A DNA stretch of 64,000 nt from Gimesia chilikensis (lineage in GTDB: Bacteria > Planctomycetota > Planctomycetia > Planctomycetales > Planctomycetaceae): NCBI RefSeq assembly GCF_007744075.1, contig NZ_CP036266.1:3395748-3459747 (forward strand). The letters run 5' to 3'. Positions 63,223 through 64,000 of the stretch are shown one piece after another. The notes beneath the pieces were generated by a model, which was not told the origin of the DNA, searched no databases, and was given only the letters and a program-made list of their open reading frames with translations. Every line of letters begins with the position of its first letter. The stretch's first letter is position 1. The position numbers were made by a program, and so were the translations under genes.

Positions 63223-64000
63223 GTGATAAGACTGCGATTGCCGGGACTGGTTTGCGCTGCGGGCCTGCTCGGATTCTTACTAATGAGCCCGTCCTCTGTT
63301 TGCGGAGGCGAGATCGAGTTTAACCGTGATATGCGGCCGATCCTTTCTGATCTCTGTTTTCAGTGTCACGGCCCCGATGCCTCTCAACGCCAGGCTGACC
63401 TGCGGCTCGATCAGGAGAGCGGTCTGTTGGGAACCAAGGCTGACCCGGGAGTGGTGGTTCCCGGAAATGCGGCTGAGAGTGAATTATTCAAACGACTCCT
63501 GACGACTGACCTGGAACTGGTGATGCCTCCACCGTCGTCTGAGAAGCAGATCACAGCAGACCAGATCGATATCATCAAACGCTGGATCGATGCGGGTGCC
63601 CGCTGGCAGAAACACTGGGCCTTTATTCCACCCCGACGCCCCGAGATTCCCCAGGTCAGGCAGCAGGCTTGGGTCCGTAATCCCATCGATGCGTTTGTGC
63701 TGGCGCGACTGGAAGCAGAGGGGTTGAAACCCTCTCTCGCAGCCGATCGATCGACGCTGCTCCGCCGACTGAGTCTGGATCTGACCGGTCTACCCCCTGC
63801 TCTGGCAGAGCAGGACACGTTTTTTCAGGATGAGTCTCCCGATGCTTACGAACGCCTGGTGGATCGTCTGCTGGCATCACCCCATTATGGCGAGCGGATG
63901 GCGCTGGAGTGGCTCGATGCAGCCCGCTTTGCTGATACCAGCGGTTATCAGACCGACGGGGAACGGCATATGTGGCGCTGGCGGGAATGGGTGATCAATG
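63223..64000 (+). CDS. PSCyt1/DUF1549 (PSD1) protein, truncated by the window edge
   Basis: The start is GTG at 63223 and the frame runs open to the right edge (259 residues visible). A signal peptide (LVCAAGLLGFLLMSPSSVCG) precedes the planctomycete cytochrome-C domain with DMRPILSDLCFQCHGPDA (CxxCH heme site about 47-51) and VMPPPSS, then the DUF1549 domain (NPIDAFVLARLEAEGL, LLRRLSLDLTGLPP, RLVDRLLASPHYGERMALEW). A DUF1553 domain normally follows. Such proteins usually neighbour DUF1501 genes; whether one lies beyond the edge cannot be seen. Confidence 0.93.
   Translation, partial: MIRLRLPGLVCAAGLLGFLLMSPSSVCGGEIEFNRDMRPILSDLCFQCHGPDASQRQADLRLDQESGLLGTKADPGVVVPGNAAESELFKRLLTTDLELVMPPPSSEKQITADQIDIIKRWIDAGARWQKHWAFIPPRRPEIPQVRQQAWVRNPIDAFVLARLEAEGLKPSLAADRSTLLRRLSLDLTGLPPALAEQDTFFQDESPDAYERLVDRLLASPHYGERMALEWLDAARFADTSGYQTDGERHMWRWREWVIN

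Overview
The window is chromosomal DNA from a planctomycete, most likely a Gimesia/Planctomyces-like member of the Planctomycetales. The basis is the mix of families that are hallmarks of that group: two DUF1559 pseudopilin-like proteins with the H-X9-DG signature, each followed by a small lipoprotein with a regulatory-like beta-sandwich; a DUF1501 Tat-exported protein; a PSCyt1/DUF1549 cytochrome protein cut by the right edge; a very large serine/threonine kinase with an extracytoplasmic beta-helix-like tail; and many secreted hydrolases (sialidase-like, SGNH, two alpha/beta hydrolases). The species call is inference; no rRNA is present.

Layout. 1-5.1 kb: a minus-strand run of a DUF1559 protein, lipoprotein, DUF3386-like protein and DUF4198-like protein, preceded by recQ. 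5.2-21 kb: DUF1501, a cyclopropane-fatty-acid-synthase-like methyltransferase coupled to a geranylgeranyl-reductase-type flavoprotein, a Tat-exported FAD oxidoreductase, secreted hydrolases, the second DUF1559/lipoprotein module, a DUF308 membrane protein and a beta-barrel protein. 20.7-30.7 kb is the accessory zone. It holds a secreted P1-nuclease-like/NPCBM protein whose last 612 bp are duplicated 2.16 kb downstream around a SUKH-3 immunity-like gene and a 'CACC' family gene. Next comes a 5.6 kb low-GC segment flanked by an intact tRNA (CAT anticodon) and a decayed copy of that tRNA's 3' half. This segment carries a WGR protein and a BlaI/BlaR1-type two-gene system in which the BlaR1 homologue is fused to carboxypeptidase-regulatory-like domains and a TlpA-type thioredoxin.

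30.9-45 kb: sialidase, peptidase T, an S41 protease translationally coupled to a beta-propeller-like protein, the giant kinase, an FHA-GAF-histidine kinase with a degenerate receiver protein upstream, a lipoprotein and Fe/Mn superoxide dismutase. 45-53.5 kb: a glycosyltransferase, a BshC-like protein, a FetB-like permease, an LpxH-like phosphoesterase and the btaA-btaB pair for betaine lipid synthesis, then an APH/AAA kinase fusion. 53.5-64 kb: a SpoIIAA-like protein, the FetA-like ATPase coupled to a PfkB sugar kinase, an SGNH hydrolase, iron alcohol dehydrogenase, glutathione peroxidase, two Nudix-type proteins, an FHA protein, a GT39-like glycosyltransferase and the start of a PSCyt1/DUF1549 protein.

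The most interesting signals are the tRNA-flanked BlaI/BlaR1-thioredoxin island with its paired operators, the duplicated block bracketing immunity-type genes, and two membrane-lipid modules (CFA synthase plus flavoprotein, and BtaA/BtaB). All function statements rest on motif recognition by eye; no database search was run.
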